Assembly: GCA_039028155.1 (NCBI GenBank)
Contig: JBCCIS010000001.1
Span: 186,001 to 250,000 of the forward strand
Source of the DNA: Pseudomonadota bacterium
Lineage (GTDB): Bacteria > Pseudomonadota > Alphaproteobacteria > SP197
DNA length: 64,000 nt
Direction: 5' to 3'
In this document: one piece after another, positions 8,850-19,855 of the stretch
How positions within the stretch are numbered: the first letter of the stretch is position 1
Layout of the letters: every line of letters starts with the position of its first letter
Translations under genes and position numbers: made by a program
The notes under the pieces: model-generated
What the model was told of the DNA's origin: nothing
Databases searched by the model: none
Seen by the model: only the letters and a program-made list of their open reading frames with translations

Positions 8850-10406
8850 TCAATCAATCAGGGCGATCACCGCCATGAACAACGCGATTCCGGCGAGAAG
8901 CCACAACCAACGCAGCGTCCGGGACGTTCGCGCCGCCTGCTGACGGGCCATGTCATCGACGGTGTCGGGATGCAGTTTCAGGCCGCCGCTTGTCAGGTCG
9001 TTGACCAGCTTCTCCGCCTTCAGCGCCATACCCGGCATGCGTTGTACAAACTCACCCGCATCATTGGCGCCGTCCATGATCTTGGCCTGCGGGCCCAGGT
9101 TCGCGACGGACCATTCCTCGATCAGTGGCCGCGCGACCTCCCAGATATTGAGACCGGGCGTCAGCGCGCGCCCGATGCCTTCGGTCATCAGCATGGTCTT
9201 CTGCAACATCAGAAGTTGGGGTTGGGTCTCCATGCCAAACTGTTCGGTGACACGAAACAGTTGTGCCAGAAGACGCGCGAGCGAGATCTCATTAAGTGGC
9301 CGTTCGAAGATCGGTTCGCCGATCGATCGGCATGCCTGCATGAAGAGATCGCGCGACGACGACTTCGGCACATAACCGGCTTCGAAATGCACATCCGCGA
9401 CACGCCCATAATCGCGCGTCAGGAAACCGAGCAACATCTCCGCAAGCGTGCGCCTGGTCTGGCGGTCAAGTCGGCCCATGATGCCGAAGTCGACGGCGAC
9501 AATGATGCCGTCGTCATCAACGAACAGGTTGCCGGGGTGCATGTCGGCGTGAAAGAAGCCGTCGCGAAACACTTGGTTGAAGAACACCTCGGCGGCCTGT
9601 TCGACAATCCTTTCGGGGTCATGGCCGGCGGCAATCAGCGCATCGCGTTCGTCGATAGGAATGCCGTTGATCCGCTCGACCGTCATGACACGCCGGCCGG
9701 TGCGCTGCCAGTCGACGGCCGGCACCCTGAAACCGGCATCACCGGCGGTGTTCTCCGCCAGTTCCGATGCAGCCGCGGCTTCCAATCGCAGATCCATCTC
9801 AACCGCGACGGATTCGGCCAGCGTCCGCACCACCTCAACAGGCTTCAGGCGACGCAGACTGGGCTGCGTGCGTTCTACCCATTCCGCCAACCACTGCGCC
9901 AGCGACATATCGGCGGCAAAGACGTCCTCGATACCCGGACGCAACACCTTGACCGCCACATCGCGACCATCGGTGGTGGTGGCGAAGTGCACCTGCGCAA
10001 TGGATGCCGCGGCGACGGCCACGTCGTCGAAACTCTCAAAGAGACCTTCGACGCTTTCGTCGAACTCGTGCCTGATCGCGGCGCGGGCCGCGTCGCCTGA
10101 GAACGCCGGCAGACTGTCCTGAAGGTTGGAGAGGTCGTGCGCGATCTCATCACCGACAAGATCGGGCCGCACCGACAGCAGTTGTCCGACCTTGATGAAA
10201 CTGGGGCCGAGTTCCTGAAGCGCTGCGCCCAGCCGTTCACCACGCCGGCCCGGCACCTCTTGCCGCGACACCTGACGCGCAGCCCATGTCAGCGCCGGCG
10301 CAACGCCAAGCATCTCAAGCGGGAATAGCGCATCGTGGCGGGCGAGCGTTCGCGCGATGGCAAACAACCGCGCTAGATGGCGAACGCTTCCGATCACACC
10401 GGTCAT
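8850..10406 (-). CDS. ubiB: UbiB-family atypical kinase/ATPase for ubiquinone synthesis
   Basis: The 518-residue protein belongs to the UbiB/ABC1/ADCK atypical kinase family needed for ubiquinone production in the membrane. Visible hallmarks are the N-terminal KxGQ segment LGPSFIKVGQLLSVRPD, the Ala-rich loop AAASIAQVHFA, the HADMHPGN catalytic loop and the metal-binding VAVDFGIMGR. Two hydrophobic stretches at the C-terminus (WLWLLAGIALFMAVIALI) anchor it to the inner membrane. ATG 10406 is chosen because it follows the ubiE stop by 16 nt; a longer frame would overlap ubiE. It is co-directional with ubiE. Confidence 0.92.
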   Translation of the reverse strand: MTGVIGSVRHLARLFAIARTLARHDALFPLEMLGVAPALTWAARQVSRQEVPGRRGERLGAALQELGPSFIKVGQLLSVRPDLVGDEIAHDLSNLQDSLPAFSGDAARAAIRHEFDESVEGLFESFDDVAVAAASIAQVHFATTTDGRDVAVKVLRPGIEDVFAADMSLAQWLAEWVERTQPSLRRLKPVEVVRTLAESVAVEMDLRLEAAAASELAENTAGDAGFRVPAVDWQRTGRRVMTVERINGIPIDERDALIAAGHDPERIVEQAAEVFFNQVFRDGFFHADMHPGNLFVDDDGIIVAVDFGIMGRLDRQTRRTLAEMLLGFLTRDYGRVADVHFEAGYVPKSSSRDLFMQACRSIGEPIFERPLNEISLARLLAQLFRVTEQFGMETQPQLLMLQKTMLMTEGIGRALTPGLNIWEVARPLIEEWSVANLGPQAKIMDGANDAGEFVQRMPGMALKAEKLVNDLTSGGLKLHPDTVDDMARQQAARTSRTLRWLWLLAGIALFMAVIALID

Positions 10407-10422
10407 ATCTGCCGTGGTCGGC

Positions 10423-11187
10423 TTACAGTCGCCACGCCGTATGAAGCGCCGCGACACCGCCTGTCAGGTTGACAACCTTAACATGACCGAGACCCGCCTC
10501 GCTGATCATGTGTGCGAAGGCACGTTGATCAGGAAAGCGACGAATGCTCTCGACGAGATAACGATAGGAATCGGGGTCGCCCGCGACGATACCGCCGAGG
10601 CGCGGCAACACCGAATCGGAATAGACACGATAGGCCCGATCGAGAATCGGCAAAACAACCTGACTGAACTCAAGACAAGCAAAGCGACCGCCCGGCTTCA
10701 ACACACGGCGCGCTTCTTGAAGCGCGCGTTCAATGTGGGTGACGTTGCGAATGCCGAACGCAATTGTGTAGGCATCGGCCGCACCGTCGGTCACGGGCAG
10801 CGCTTCGGCATCGCCGCAGACCCATGTGAGGTTGTCGATCAAGCCGCGGTCGAAGGCACGGTCGCGCCCGACCTCCAACATGGCCGGATTGATATCGACC
10901 AGCGTGACGCCGGCGCCGTGTTCAATCAGGCGAAACGCGATGTCACCGGTACCGCCAGCCACGTCGACAACATGGTGGCCGGCTTTCGGTTTGACGGCCG
11001 CGACCATCTGACGTTTCCACAGGCGATGCACGCCGGCGCTCATAAGATCGTTCATCAGATCATAACGCGGCGCCACGCTCTCGAAGACGTCGCGAACCAA
11101 ACCGGCCTTTTCGTCTTCGCCGACGACACGATCGCCGTAGCGTGTGGCGTGGTCGTTGTTGCTGTCGCCCAACATGGCGGCGACCAT
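10423..11187 (-). CDS. ubiE: Ubiquinone/menaquinone C-methyltransferase
   Basis: This SAM-dependent enzyme of about 254 residues methylates the quinone ring (2-methoxy-6-polyprenyl-1,4-benzoquinol step). The signature [20 protein letters not shown] near residue 37, the SAM motif [15 protein letters not shown] and the second family signature [16 protein letters not shown] are intact. The start is uncertain: ATG 11187 and ATG 11175 are both possible, and a TTG at 11202 is less likely because it would leave only 22 nt to the divergent mutM. It is followed directly by ubiB. Confidence 0.93.
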   Translation of the reverse strand: MVAAMLGDSNNDHATRYGDRVVGEDEKAGLVRDVFESVAPRYDLMNDLMSAGVHRLWKRQMVAAVKPKAGHHVVDVAGGTGDIAFRLIEHGAGVTLVDINPAMLEVGRDRAFDRGLIDNLTWVCGDAEALPVTDGAADAYTIAFGIRNVTHIERALQEARRVLKPGGRFACLEFSQVVLPILDRAYRVYSDSVLPRLGGIVAGDPDSYRYLVESIRRFPDQRAFAHMISEAGLGHVKVVNLTGGVAALHTAWRL

Positions 11188-11224
11188 AGCGCGCGTCCAC
11201 AAACGGCGCTAGTTTCGCCGCACC

Positions 11225-12058
11225 ATGCCGGAACTTCCCGAAGTCGAGACCGTAAGACGCGGTCTGCAGCCAATCTTGGAGCAACGCGTGCTGACGCGCG
11301 TTGAACAGCGGCGTCCCGATTTGCGCATTCCATTCCCCGACGACTTCGTCGCACGGCTTGAAGGACACCGTGTCGAATCGCTGCGGCGCCGCGCCAAGTA
11401 TCTCTTGTTGGATCTCGACGACGATACGGTGGTCATCGCGCATCTCGGGATGTCCGGGCGCATGGTTGTCAAACCAAAGGGCAACAACGCGCCGCTTGAA
11501 GCTCATGACCACGTCGTCTTGCACACCGATCAGGGAGAAAGTGTCGTCTTTAACGATGCCCGGCGATTCGGTTTGATGACATTGACCGATCGAAAGAGCG
11601 AAACGTCGCATCCGCTGTTGCGCCATCTGGCGCCCGATCCAACGGAACCGGCGTTCACCGGTCCCCATCTGGCAGACCGCCTGGCCGGCAAACGCACGCC
11701 GATCAAAGCAGCGCTTCTTGATCAGACCGTTATCGGTGGTGTCGGCAACATCTATGCATCCGAAGCGCTTTATCGCGCCGGCATTTCGCCACGACGCCTG
11801 GCGGCCAGCGTCAAACGCAAGCGCGCGGAACGCCTGGCAGACGCCGTGCGCGACGTTATTGCCGAAGCGATCGAGGCCGGTGGATCATCACTGCGCGATT
11901 ACGTGCAAGCTGATGGCGAGCTCGGCTACTTTCAGCACCGTTGGCGGGTCTATGACCGCGAAGGCCAGGCATGTCCAACACCGGGCTGCCATGGTTTGGT
12001 CAAACGGATCGTTCAATCGAACCGCTCGACATTCTATTGCGGTTTCTGCCAACGTTAG
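11225..12058 (+). CDS. mutM: Formamidopyrimidine-DNA glycosylase (Fpg/MutM)
   Basis: The 277-residue base-excision enzyme removes 8-oxoguanine and has AP-lyase activity. The mature N-terminus PELPEVETVRRGL supplies the catalytic Pro and Glu. The H2TH region GVGNIYASEALYRAGISP and the C-terminal zinc finger (four Cys around CPTPGC and CGFCQR) are complete. The usual mutM start and full length leave no doubt about the ATG. The stop is only two bases before the next ATG, suggesting co-transcription with the small secreted protein gene. Confidence 0.96.
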   Translation: MPELPEVETVRRGLQPILEQRVLTRVEQRRPDLRIPFPDDFVARLEGHRVESLRRRAKYLLLDLDDDTVVIAHLGMSGRMVVKPKGNNAPLEAHDHVVLHTDQGESVVFNDARRFGLMTLTDRKSETSHPLLRHLAPDPTEPAFTGPHLADRLAGKRTPIKAALLDQTVIGGVGNIYASEALYRAGISPRRLAASVKRKRAERLADAVRDVIAEAIEAGGSSLRDYVQADGELGYFQHRWRVYDREGQACPTPGCHGLVKRIVQSNRSTFYCGFCQR

Positions 12059-12060
12059 TC

Positions 12061-12423
12061 ATGGCTTCTCGACTCCTTATCGCGACCCTGCTTGTCATCG
12101 CGCTGTCTCATCCGATAAGCGCCGACAACGACGACACATTTGTTGCCGGTATCGGCGACCTGCCACTCATGGAAGGTCTGGTCGAGGATCCCGACGCCGC
12201 GATTATCTATGACAAGCCCGAAGGGCGTATCGTCGAAGCGATCGCCCATGGCAATGTCGCCGCCGAAGATGTCCGCACGTTTTATGGCGACACGCTGCTC
12301 CAACTTGGTTGGCAGGCAAGCGGTGAGGACATGGTCTTTACCCGCGAAGGCGAAGTGTTGACGATCGTCGTGGACGACGAAGGCAACACTGCGACGGTCA
12401 GTTTCTCGCTCGCGCCGCGTTAA
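12061..12423 (+). CDS. Small secreted protein of unknown function
   Basis: The 120-residue product has a clear signal peptide (MASRLLIATLLVIALSHPISA) followed by an acidic mature domain of about 98 residues. The motif PLMEGLVEDPDAAIIYDKPEGRIVEA resembles small alphaproteobacterial proteins of unknown function that commonly sit beside mutM. No catalytic motif is visible. It starts 2 nt after the mutM stop and probably shares its transcript. It is likely periplasmic. Confidence 0.7.
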   Translation: MASRLLIATLLVIALSHPISADNDDTFVAGIGDLPLMEGLVEDPDAAIIYDKPEGRIVEAIAHGNVAAEDVRTFYGDTLLQLGWQASGEDMVFTREGEVLTIVVDDEGNTATVSFSLAPR

Positions 12424-12548
12424 CTGTGCCGAGAGCTTGAGACCTGTCATGCGGGACGTCGCGAATCGCCGGATATGCTGCGATTGACGATGCACCAGCC
12501 CGCCGCTATAACCCGCCTCCCAATTTCACCAAGATGAACGAGACGATC

Positions 12549-12809
12549 ATGGCCAATTCGGCACAAGCCCGTAAGCGCGTTCGCCAGACGCAGCGCCGCA
12601 CTACTGTTAACCGCGTGCGCCTCAGCCGCATCCGTACCTATGTCAAAAAAGTCGAGACGGCGATTGCCACCGGCGACAAGGAAGCAGCGAAGGCCGCGTT
12701 GAAAGATGCGCAGCCCGAATTGATGCGTGGTGCGAAGGTCGGGGTGTTGCACAAAAACACCGCGTCGCGAAAAGTGTCACGCCTCGCGCGTCGCGTCGCT
12801 CAAATGTAA
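12549..12809 (+). CDS. rpsT: 30S ribosomal protein S20
   Basis: The 86-residue basic helical protein binds 16S rRNA in the small subunit. It starts [13 protein letters not shown], the usual S20 N-terminus, and contains the conserved [11 protein letters not shown] and the C-terminal [19 protein letters not shown] 12549 is chosen over the in-frame ATG 12534 on this basis. A 125-bp gap before the gene is enough for its own promoter, and an intrinsic terminator follows. Confidence 0.97.
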   Translation: MANSAQARKRVRQTQRRTTVNRVRLSRIRTYVKKVETAIATGDKEAAKAALKDAQPELMRGAKVGVLHKNTASRKVSRLARRVAQM

Positions 12810-13389
12810 TCTTGCGCGCCAACGGGCGCGCACTCTTCACGTTTCCGAACGCGCCGGATGACATCGTCCGGCGCGTTTTTCTTTGCCATGACGCCGCAAA
12901 GATATACAACTTTCGATTGTTGTCTTTCGTGACGGTGTCATGTTCGCGTGATGACCCCATTGTCTGCGCTTCCGCGGTTGATTTAAGGTGCACCCAAGGT
13001 CGAGGGTTCCGGCCAACAAAAAATCCAAAGAACGGCAGGTCTGTTCGGCGAAAGCCTTCAACGGTGGGGTAGTCCACTATCCCCGGCGCGTGGGTTGTCG
13101 TCTCGAGATCTGGAGCCGCAGACTAAAATAGTCGTGATGCATCGCCCATAAGGGGATGCAGCAGGGGATGATACGAAGTCGTGCAAATCATTGATACCAA
13201 AAGAAAAATTCAAACACCGCAAGATTGTTGTTGGGCGCGGTGCAGAAGTGTCGATGCAAACGAAGCCGTCATGAACAACGCACACGTTTGGTTGTTGCGT
13301 TCACAGGAAACGGCCGACTCGTTGAGAATCCTTAGCGACTCGTTGCATGGCCACGTGACGTGGCGTTGACGCAGATGGGGAAAACATCG
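12810..13389. promoter_or_regulatory. rpsT-dnaA intergenic region: hairpins, AT-rich stretch, GANTC cluster
   Basis: This 580-bp gap holds the rpsT terminator and then three stem-loops: 13066-13084 (8 bp with one bulge), 13121-13133 (5 bp, AAA loop) and 13138-13160 (9 bp with one bulge). An AT-rich stretch lies at about 13186-13215. Closest to dnaA are three GANTC sites at 13316-13320, 13326-13330 and 13337-13341, a 10-bp direct repeat CGACTCGTTG at 13315 and 13336 (21-bp period), and an inverted repeat at 13350-13364. It must contain the dnaA promoter. No good DnaA box was found by eye, so a replication origin here is only a possibility. Small open frames look non-coding. Confidence 0.6.
12848..12882 (+). 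terminator. Rho-independent terminator of rpsT
   Basis: A perfect 11-bp GC-rich stem (arms 12848-12858 and 12867-12877, 8-nt loop) is followed directly by a run of T interrupted once by C. It lies 38 bases after the rpsT stop. A second, weaker stem-loop (arms 12814-12821 and 12826-12833) sits between the stop codon and the terminator. Confidence 0.88.
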
Positions 13390-14817
13390 ATGGCCGTTGA
13401 AGCCGTAACTCTTGATCATGATGTCGAGGAGCAATGGAAGCGCGTACGTGGTCGTTTAAGGGCCGAACTTGGCGAGGCAGCATTCAAGACATGGTTGCGC
13501 CCGCTATCGCTGGACGGTGTCGCCGATGGCGAGGTCGTCATGCGGGTGCCCAGCGGCAACATGCGCGAGTGGGTGATGTCGCGTTGCGGCCAGCGTTTGC
13601 GCGATCTGTGGCTGGGCGAGAACGACGGGATCACCGGGATCAGCATTCAGGTCGGCGCACCGCGCCAGGCGCCCGCGCGCCGATCGATGGCCAGCGCACG
13701 CGCCCAGGCCGCCACCACCGCCGTGCAGGCCAGTGACATGACCGGCAGCAATCGCTCCGCGACCGTTACCCACATCGATGACGTCAATGCCTTCGAAGCG
13801 ACGCTCGATTCGCGCTTTACGTTTGACGACTTCGTCGTCGGCAAGCCCAACGAGTTCGCCCATGCCGCCGCCCGCCGGGTCGCGGAGGCCGAGAAGGTCA
13901 CCTTCAACCCGCTGTTCCTCTATGGCGGTGTCGGCCTGGGCAAGACCCACCTGATGCATGCCATTGCCTGGCATATCCGCCGGACCACGCCCGAGCGCCG
14001 CGTGCTCTACATGTCGGCTGAGAAGTTCATGTACAAGTTCATCCGGGCGCTGCGCTTCAAGACCCAGGTGGACTTCAAGGAGCAGTTCCGCTCGGTCGAC
14101 GTCCTGATGATCGACGACATCCAGTTCATCGCCGGCAAGGAATCGACCCAGGAGGAGTTCTTCCACACCTTCAACGCCCTGGTCGACCAGAACCGCCAGG
14201 TGGTGATCTCCGGCGACCGCTCGCCGTCCGACCTGGATAACATGGAGGAGCGCCTGCGCTCGCGGCTGGGCTGGGGCCTGGTGGCCGACATCCACCCGAC
14301 CGACTATGAGCTCAGGCTCGGCATTCTGGAGGCCAAGAACGCCCAGATCAGCGATGTCGAGGTGCCGCGCCGGGTCATGGAGTTCCTGGCCCACAAGATC
14401 ACGTCCAACGTGCGTGAGCTGGAAGGGGCGCTTAACCGCATTACCGCGCACGCCCAGCTTGTCGGGCGCCCGGTATCGCTCGAATCCAGCCAGGAACTGC
14501 TGCGCGACCTCTTGCGGGCCCAGGATCGCCGGGTGACGATCGAGGAAATCCAGAAAAAGGTCGCCGAGCATTTCAACATCCGGATGGCCGATATGGTGTC
14601 GGCCCGCAAGCAGAGGGCGATCGCCCGGCCGCGCCAGATCGCCATGTATCTGGCCAAGCGACTGACCTCCCGGTCGCTGCCGGAAATAGGCCGAAAGTTC
14701 GGCGGCCGGGACCACACGACGGTCATGCATGGGGTGCGCAAGGTCGAACAATTGAAGAGCCAGGACCCCGCCTTCCGCGAGGATGTGGACCTTCTCGAGC
14801 GCATGCTGGAAAACTAA
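13390..14817 (+). CDS. dnaA: Chromosomal replication initiator protein DnaA
   Basis: The 475-residue AAA+ initiator has all four domains. They are an N-terminal oligomerisation domain (WKRVRGRLRAELGEAAFKTW), a variable linker rich in Ala/Gln, the ATPase core with Walker A GGVGLGKTH and Walker B VLMIDDIQFI, and the DNA-binding domain with the signature GGRDHTTVMHGVRK. ATG 13390 is chosen because GGGGA stands about 10 nt upstream; in-frame ATGs at 13375 and GTG-type options further up would add non-conserved residues. The packed GANTC sites upstream suggest methylation-linked control, as known for Caulobacter dnaA. Confidence 0.97.
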   Translation: MAVEAVTLDHDVEEQWKRVRGRLRAELGEAAFKTWLRPLSLDGVADGEVVMRVPSGNMREWVMSRCGQRLRDLWLGENDGITGISIQVGAPRQAPARRSMASARAQAATTAVQASDMTGSNRSATVTHIDDVNAFEATLDSRFTFDDFVVGKPNEFAHAAARRVAEAEKVTFNPLFLYGGVGLGKTHLMHAIAWHIRRTTPERRVLYMSAEKFMYKFIRALRFKTQVDFKEQFRSVDVLMIDDIQFIAGKESTQEEFFHTFNALVDQNRQVVISGDRSPSDLDNMEERLRSRLGWGLVADIHPTDYELRLGILEAKNAQISDVEVPRRVMEFLAHKITSNVRELEGALNRITAHAQLVGRPVSLESSQELLRDLLRAQDRRVTIEEIQKKVAEHFNIRMADMVSARKQRAIARPRQIAMYLAKRLTSRSLPEIGRKFGGRDHTTVMHGVRKVEQLKSQDPAFREDVDLLERMLEN

Positions 14818-14870
14818 GTTATTTCAATAACTTACGACACCGCCGCCAGGGCCGTAAAACTGGCGGCGGG
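14815..14870 (+). terminator. Two stem-loops just after dnaA
   Basis: The dnaA stop codon is the first part of an 8-bp perfect inverted repeat (14815-14822 and 14827-14834, loop TTCA). A second 10-bp GC-rich stem (14840-14849 and 14860-14869) follows. Neither has a true T-tract, so efficient intrinsic termination is uncertain. They could attenuate readthrough from dnaA into dnaN or protect the mRNA end. Confidence 0.4.
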
Positions 14871-15003
14871 CGTCCTTGTCTGCTAGTCTCATTCCATAGT
14901 TTCCGGCCCTGCCGTACGTCATCCGTTCGCGTCCAAATCCGGGCGCAGCGAACGGGTGGTTTGCGGGCAGCGGCGAACCATTAGCAACGCGCAGGTTTGT
15001 CCC

Positions 15004-16122
15004 ATGAAGTTGACCATCGAGCGCGCCGTCCTGTTGAGGGCGCTGGCCCATGTGCAGAGTGTTGTCGAGCGGCGCAACACCATCCCGATCCTGTCGAACG
15101 TGCGGCTGGAGGCCGAGGACGGCAACCTCCGCCTGACCGCCACCGACATGGATCTGGAGGTCGTTGAGGCGGTGCCTGCCGAGCTCGCCGTGGCCGGCGC
15201 GACAACGGCGCCCGCCCACACGCTCTACGACATCTGCCGCAAGCTGCCCGACGGCGCGGAGGTCGCGCTCGATACGACCGGCGACGCCGGCCGGCTGGAA
15301 ATCACCTGCGGGCGCATCAACTTCCGCCTGCCCTGCCTGCCGCCGGAGGACTTTCCGGTCATGTCGGGCGGTGAGCTCAGCCATCACTTTGCGCTACCGG
15401 CTAGCGAGCTGCGCCGCCTGATCGACAAAACGCGGTTCGCCGTCTCGACCGAGGAAACCCGCTATTACCTGAACGGTATCTATCTGCATTGCGCCGACGG
15501 TGAAGACGGCCAGGCGCTCCGCGCCGTCGCGACCGACGGGCATCGGCTGGCGCGCGTCGATTCCGACCTGCCTGACGGCGCCGACGGCATGCCCGGCGTG
15601 ATCGTGCCGCGCAAGGCGATCGGCGAACTTCGGAAGCTGATCGACGAGATGGACGGCGCGGTCCAGATCGACATGTCGGATACCAAGATCCGTTACACCT
15701 TCGACACCGTCGTTCTGACCACCAAGCTGATCGACGGCACGTTCCCGGATTACGAACGGGTGATCCCGCAAAACAACGACAAGATGCTGGAGATCGACAG
15801 CCGGCCCTTTATCGACGCGGTCGACCGCATGGCCGCGATCTCGACCGACAAGTCGCGCTCGATCAAGCTGGCGCTGGACAGCGACAAACTGATGCTCTCG
15901 GCCAACAGCCCCGACAGCGCGTCAGGCGAGGAAGAACTGCCCGTCGAATTCGCCGGGCCGGGTCTGGAGATCGGCTTCAACTCCCGCTATGTGCTTGATA
16001 TGACAAGCCATATCGATGGCGAGCGGATCCAGTTCTCGATGGCGGACGCGGTGTCGCCGACCATTGTGCGCGACACCAGCGACCCGACGACGCTGTTTGT
16101 GCTGATGCCGATGCGGGTTTAG
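15004..16122 (+). CDS. dnaN: DNA polymerase III sliding clamp (beta subunit)
   Basis: The 372-residue clamp tethers DNA polymerase III to DNA as a dimeric ring. It begins MKLTIERAVLLRALAHVQSVVERRNTIPILSNV, the standard first domain, and ends with the characteristic MPMRV. Three similar subdomains of about 120 residues fit the length. ATG 15004 is set by the conserved N-terminus; the upstream in-frame ATG at 14956 adds unrelated residues. It lies 186 nt after dnaA and 20 nt before recF. Confidence 0.97.
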   Translation: MKLTIERAVLLRALAHVQSVVERRNTIPILSNVRLEAEDGNLRLTATDMDLEVVEAVPAELAVAGATTAPAHTLYDICRKLPDGAEVALDTTGDAGRLEITCGRINFRLPCLPPEDFPVMSGGELSHHFALPASELRRLIDKTRFAVSTEETRYYLNGIYLHCADGEDGQALRAVATDGHRLARVDSDLPDGADGMPGVIVPRKAIGELRKLIDEMDGAVQIDMSDTKIRYTFDTVVLTTKLIDGTFPDYERVIPQNNDKMLEIDSRPFIDAVDRMAAISTDKSRSIKLALDSDKLMLSANSPDSASGEEELPVEFAGPGLEIGFNSRYVLDMTSHIDGERIQFSMADAVSPTIVRDTSDPTTLFVLMPMRV

Positions 16123-16142
16123 GCAACGGTTCAGCAGACCTT

Positions 16143-19729
<3,587 letters not shown>

Positions 19730-19778
19730 TCGGCGCGGTGGCGATCCTCTCTGCGTTCAACGAGCGGAACGCCATGAG

Positions 19779-19802
19779 GGCGTCATCGAAACGCCTTCTT
19801 TT
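19779..19802 (+). terminator. Possible weak terminator after gyrB
   Basis: A short 5-bp stem (19779-19783 with 19791-19795) is followed by TTCTTTT, 50 bases after the gyrB stop. A separate 6-bp inverted repeat precedes it at 19753-19772. The stem is short, so termination may be partial. Confidence 0.35.
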
Positions 19803-19855
19803 GCCCGTTGTTTCCGTGTCTTAGGTCCCAAACGCAGCCTTTGATGATCTGACTG

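Noticed and set aside
12810-13389. Possible oriC with DnaA boxes next to dnaA
   Set aside because: No match to TTATCCACA or its complement with one mismatch was seen by eye. AT-richness alone is not enough, and in alphaproteobacteria the origin is often not beside dnaA.
13504-14751. Minus-strand frame opposite dnaA
   Set aside because: dnaA is certain and the opposite frame has shadow-like composition.
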